Shown here piece after piece: positions 62,940-64,000 of a DNA stretch of 64,000 nucleotides; the first letter of the stretch is position 1, and each line of letters begins with the position of its first letter. Below the pieces are notes generated by a model, which worked only from the letters and a program-made list of their open reading frames with translations, made no database searches and was not told the DNA's origin. The stretch lies in contig JBDSIM010000176.1 in the NCBI GenBank assembly GCA_039917935.1, forward strand, positions 1 to 64,000. Direction: 5' to 3'. The translations under genes were made by a program, and so were the position numbers. Origin of the DNA: Chryseosolibacter sp039917935 (GTDB lineage: Bacteria > Bacteroidota > Bacteroidia > Cytophagales > Cyclobacteriaceae).

Positions 62940-64000
62940 TTAATTAATAAATATTTCGTCAATTAACAGCAACGCGGGTCTTTCTTTACTCTTATGCCAG
63001 ACTGGAATTTTCATGACAGGTTTAGCGATGATTTTAAGGTATGATACCTTGTGGGCTTTAAACGTGCAATCAAAAACCCTTATATATGGTTTTATGTAAT
63101 CTGTTGGATGTTCCGGTTTCATCTTGCCCAGCAGGGTGAGGTTATCTTGTGAATCCCCACCCCAAACCTCAATGACCTCCGGTGGAAAGATAAAGGTCTC
63201 TGTTTCAACAAGCGTGTTTATCGCTACGGAAGAAACGATTTTTGCAGTTTTAAACTCCAAAAGTAGATCCATGTCATTCTTGATGAATCCTGCCCAGTTA
63301 TTGGCCCAGGCCGGGCTATTGGCATTAAAAGTACCAAGTTCGTGATCAAAAAATGTTTTCGCACCTTTTGCCGGATGAACCCTGTTAAGGCGGGTAAGTA
63401 AAATAACACTATCCGGTTTATACGCACTCCGGTAAAGATTTAAAGTGGCCACATCACTGCTTAACCACCCCTGTTTATATGCGCGTGCCTTTATGACGGT
63501 ACTGTGATTCAAAACAGTTTCATCTTTGAATAAAGAAGACGTTATGCTATCTGGTTCGCTTCCATCGGTAGTAAATCGTATGTCAACACCTTTTACCGGA
63601 TGAAATAATTGAAGCTGAAGCGATCCGTCGAAGACAACTGATTTATTTTTTACTTGTGGCGCATTCAGTTTAACAGGATGGCTGCCGTCATCTTTAAATC
63701 CACCCAGAAATTGAATATGCCTGTTAGACGCTTCTAATTTTTCTATTTCGGAACCCGACAATTCAGTATCCCATACAGCCAGCGTATGCAAACTTTTAAA
63801 TGCAGGAATGTAATGCTGCAAATCCCGAAAATTTACCTGCGTTCCGGAAAGAGATAAGCTTTTTAAATGTTTTAAAGATGCCAACGTTTTTAACCCCTCG
63901 CCGGTGATATCTGTAAAATTGAGGTTTAAACGCCGAAGATTTTCAAACCGTTCTATTTTTTTGAGGTCGGCATTTTTAACAGGCATCCTGCTTAATTCCA
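62940..64000 (-). CDS. Leucine-rich repeat and chitobiase-type beta-sandwich protein (5' end outside window)
   Basis: The reading frame is open to the right edge, so the Met at 63986 is probably internal. LRR segments come first (RFENLRRLNLNFTDITGEGL, LKHLKSLSLSGTQVN), then FN3-associated/CHB_HEX_C-like sheet (VDIRFTTDGSEPDS, KARAYKQGWLSSD), and a C-terminal discoidin-like or F5/8-like module ending YLKIIAKPVM. The layout matches exported multi-domain proteins of the PVC-like catabolic set, often with a cytochrome domain at the missing N-terminus; here that part is not visible. No enzyme motif seen. Confidence 0.75.
   Translation of the reverse strand, partial: ELSRMPVKNADLKKIERFENLRRLNLNFTDITGEGLKTLASLKHLKSLSLSGTQVNFRDLQHYIPAFKSLHTLAVWDTELSGSEIEKLEASNRHIQFLGGFKDDGSHPVKLNAPQVKNKSVVFDGSLQLQLFHPVKGVDIRFTTDGSEPDSITSSLFKDETVLNHSTVIKARAYKQGWLSSDVATLNLYRSAYKPDSVILLTRLNRVHPAKGAKTFFDHELGTFNANSPAWANNWAGFIKNDMDLLLEFKTAKIVSSVAINTLVETETFIFPPEVIEVWGGDSQDNLTLLGKMKPEHPTDYIKPYIRVFDCTFKAHKVSYLKIIAKPVMKIPVWHKSKERPALLLIDEIFIN

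Noticed and set aside
1..64000. CRISPR arrays, tRNA or rRNA genes, insertion sequences, prophage
   Set aside because: No repeated spacer pattern, no cloverleaf-like sequences and no transposase or phage proteins were seen on either strand.

Overview
The window reads as one contig of a Bacteroidota bacterium, most like the Cytophagales. The evidence is indirect: many exported lipoproteins with short hydrophobic leaders ending in Cys, PKD-decorated secreted esterase, LytS/LytTR-type regulation, Uma2-family proteins, WbqC-like protein, intergenic AT-rich repeats of the kind common in that group, and moderate GC. Almost every gene lies on the minus strand; only the block at about 21.4-26.1 kb (YrdC-family protein, WbqC-like protein, ClpC, Uma2) is on plus. 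I see no rRNA, tRNA, CRISPR array, insertion sequence or prophage.

Layout. (1) 1-7.0 kb: the end of an exported GHL6/GH42-trimerisation-type glycosidase, a deletion scar that joins a YCII-domain gene to an ECF sigma factor gene, a small unknown protein, an aldo/keto reductase, an exported protein of unknown function, and a secreted esterase with two PKD-like domains. (2) 7.5-18.8 kb: a plant-glycan and galactose set: MFS permease, GH5-like lipoprotein, GH127-like beta-L-arabinofuranosidase, a GH2 enzyme broken by an in-frame TAG, GH43, aldose 1-epimerase and galactokinase. The mix fits arabinogalactan or arabinan side-chain use feeding the Leloir pathway. (3) 18.9-31.1 kb: housekeeping: YihY, acyl-CoA thioesterase, MltG, YrdC/YciO, WbqC-like, ClpC, Uma2, a LytTR regulator with its sensor kinase (the kinase is split by an in-frame TAA), and UvrA. 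(4) 31.2-64 kb: after an Uma2 pseudogene, about 32 kb of a catabolic region with a planctomycete/verrucomicrobial flavour.

Region 4 is the most interesting part. It has four large exported lipoproteins that join a beta-propeller dehydrogenase-like domain to a CxxCH haem domain, two DUF1080 (3-keto-glycoside hydrolase/lyase family) lipoproteins, a Tat-exported and a cytosolic Gfo/Idh/MocA oxidoreductase, two AP2Ec-type sugar isomerases/epimerases, a ManA-like cupin protein, a DUF4432 epimerase-fold protein, two sulfatases, a formylglycine-enzyme-like protein without cysteines, ThuA, SGNH and alpha/beta esterases, and a VCBS-repeat protein. There is no SusC/SusD pair. I infer an envelope pathway that desulfates and deacetylates a glycan or glycoside, oxidises the sugar (probably at C3) with electrons passed to c-type haem, cleaves the keto-glycoside non-hydrolytically or hydrolytically with DUF1080 proteins, and finishes with isomerases and NAD(P)-dependent reductases. 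The substrate cannot be read from the sequence.

Several genes are visibly decayed: the YCII/sigma scar, the GH2 amber, the sensor-kinase ochre, the Uma2 pseudogene, and a cysteine-rich frameshifted ORF near 14.4 kb. That many lesions in one window suggests either recent relaxed selection or residual consensus errors in the assembly; read-level checks would separate these.
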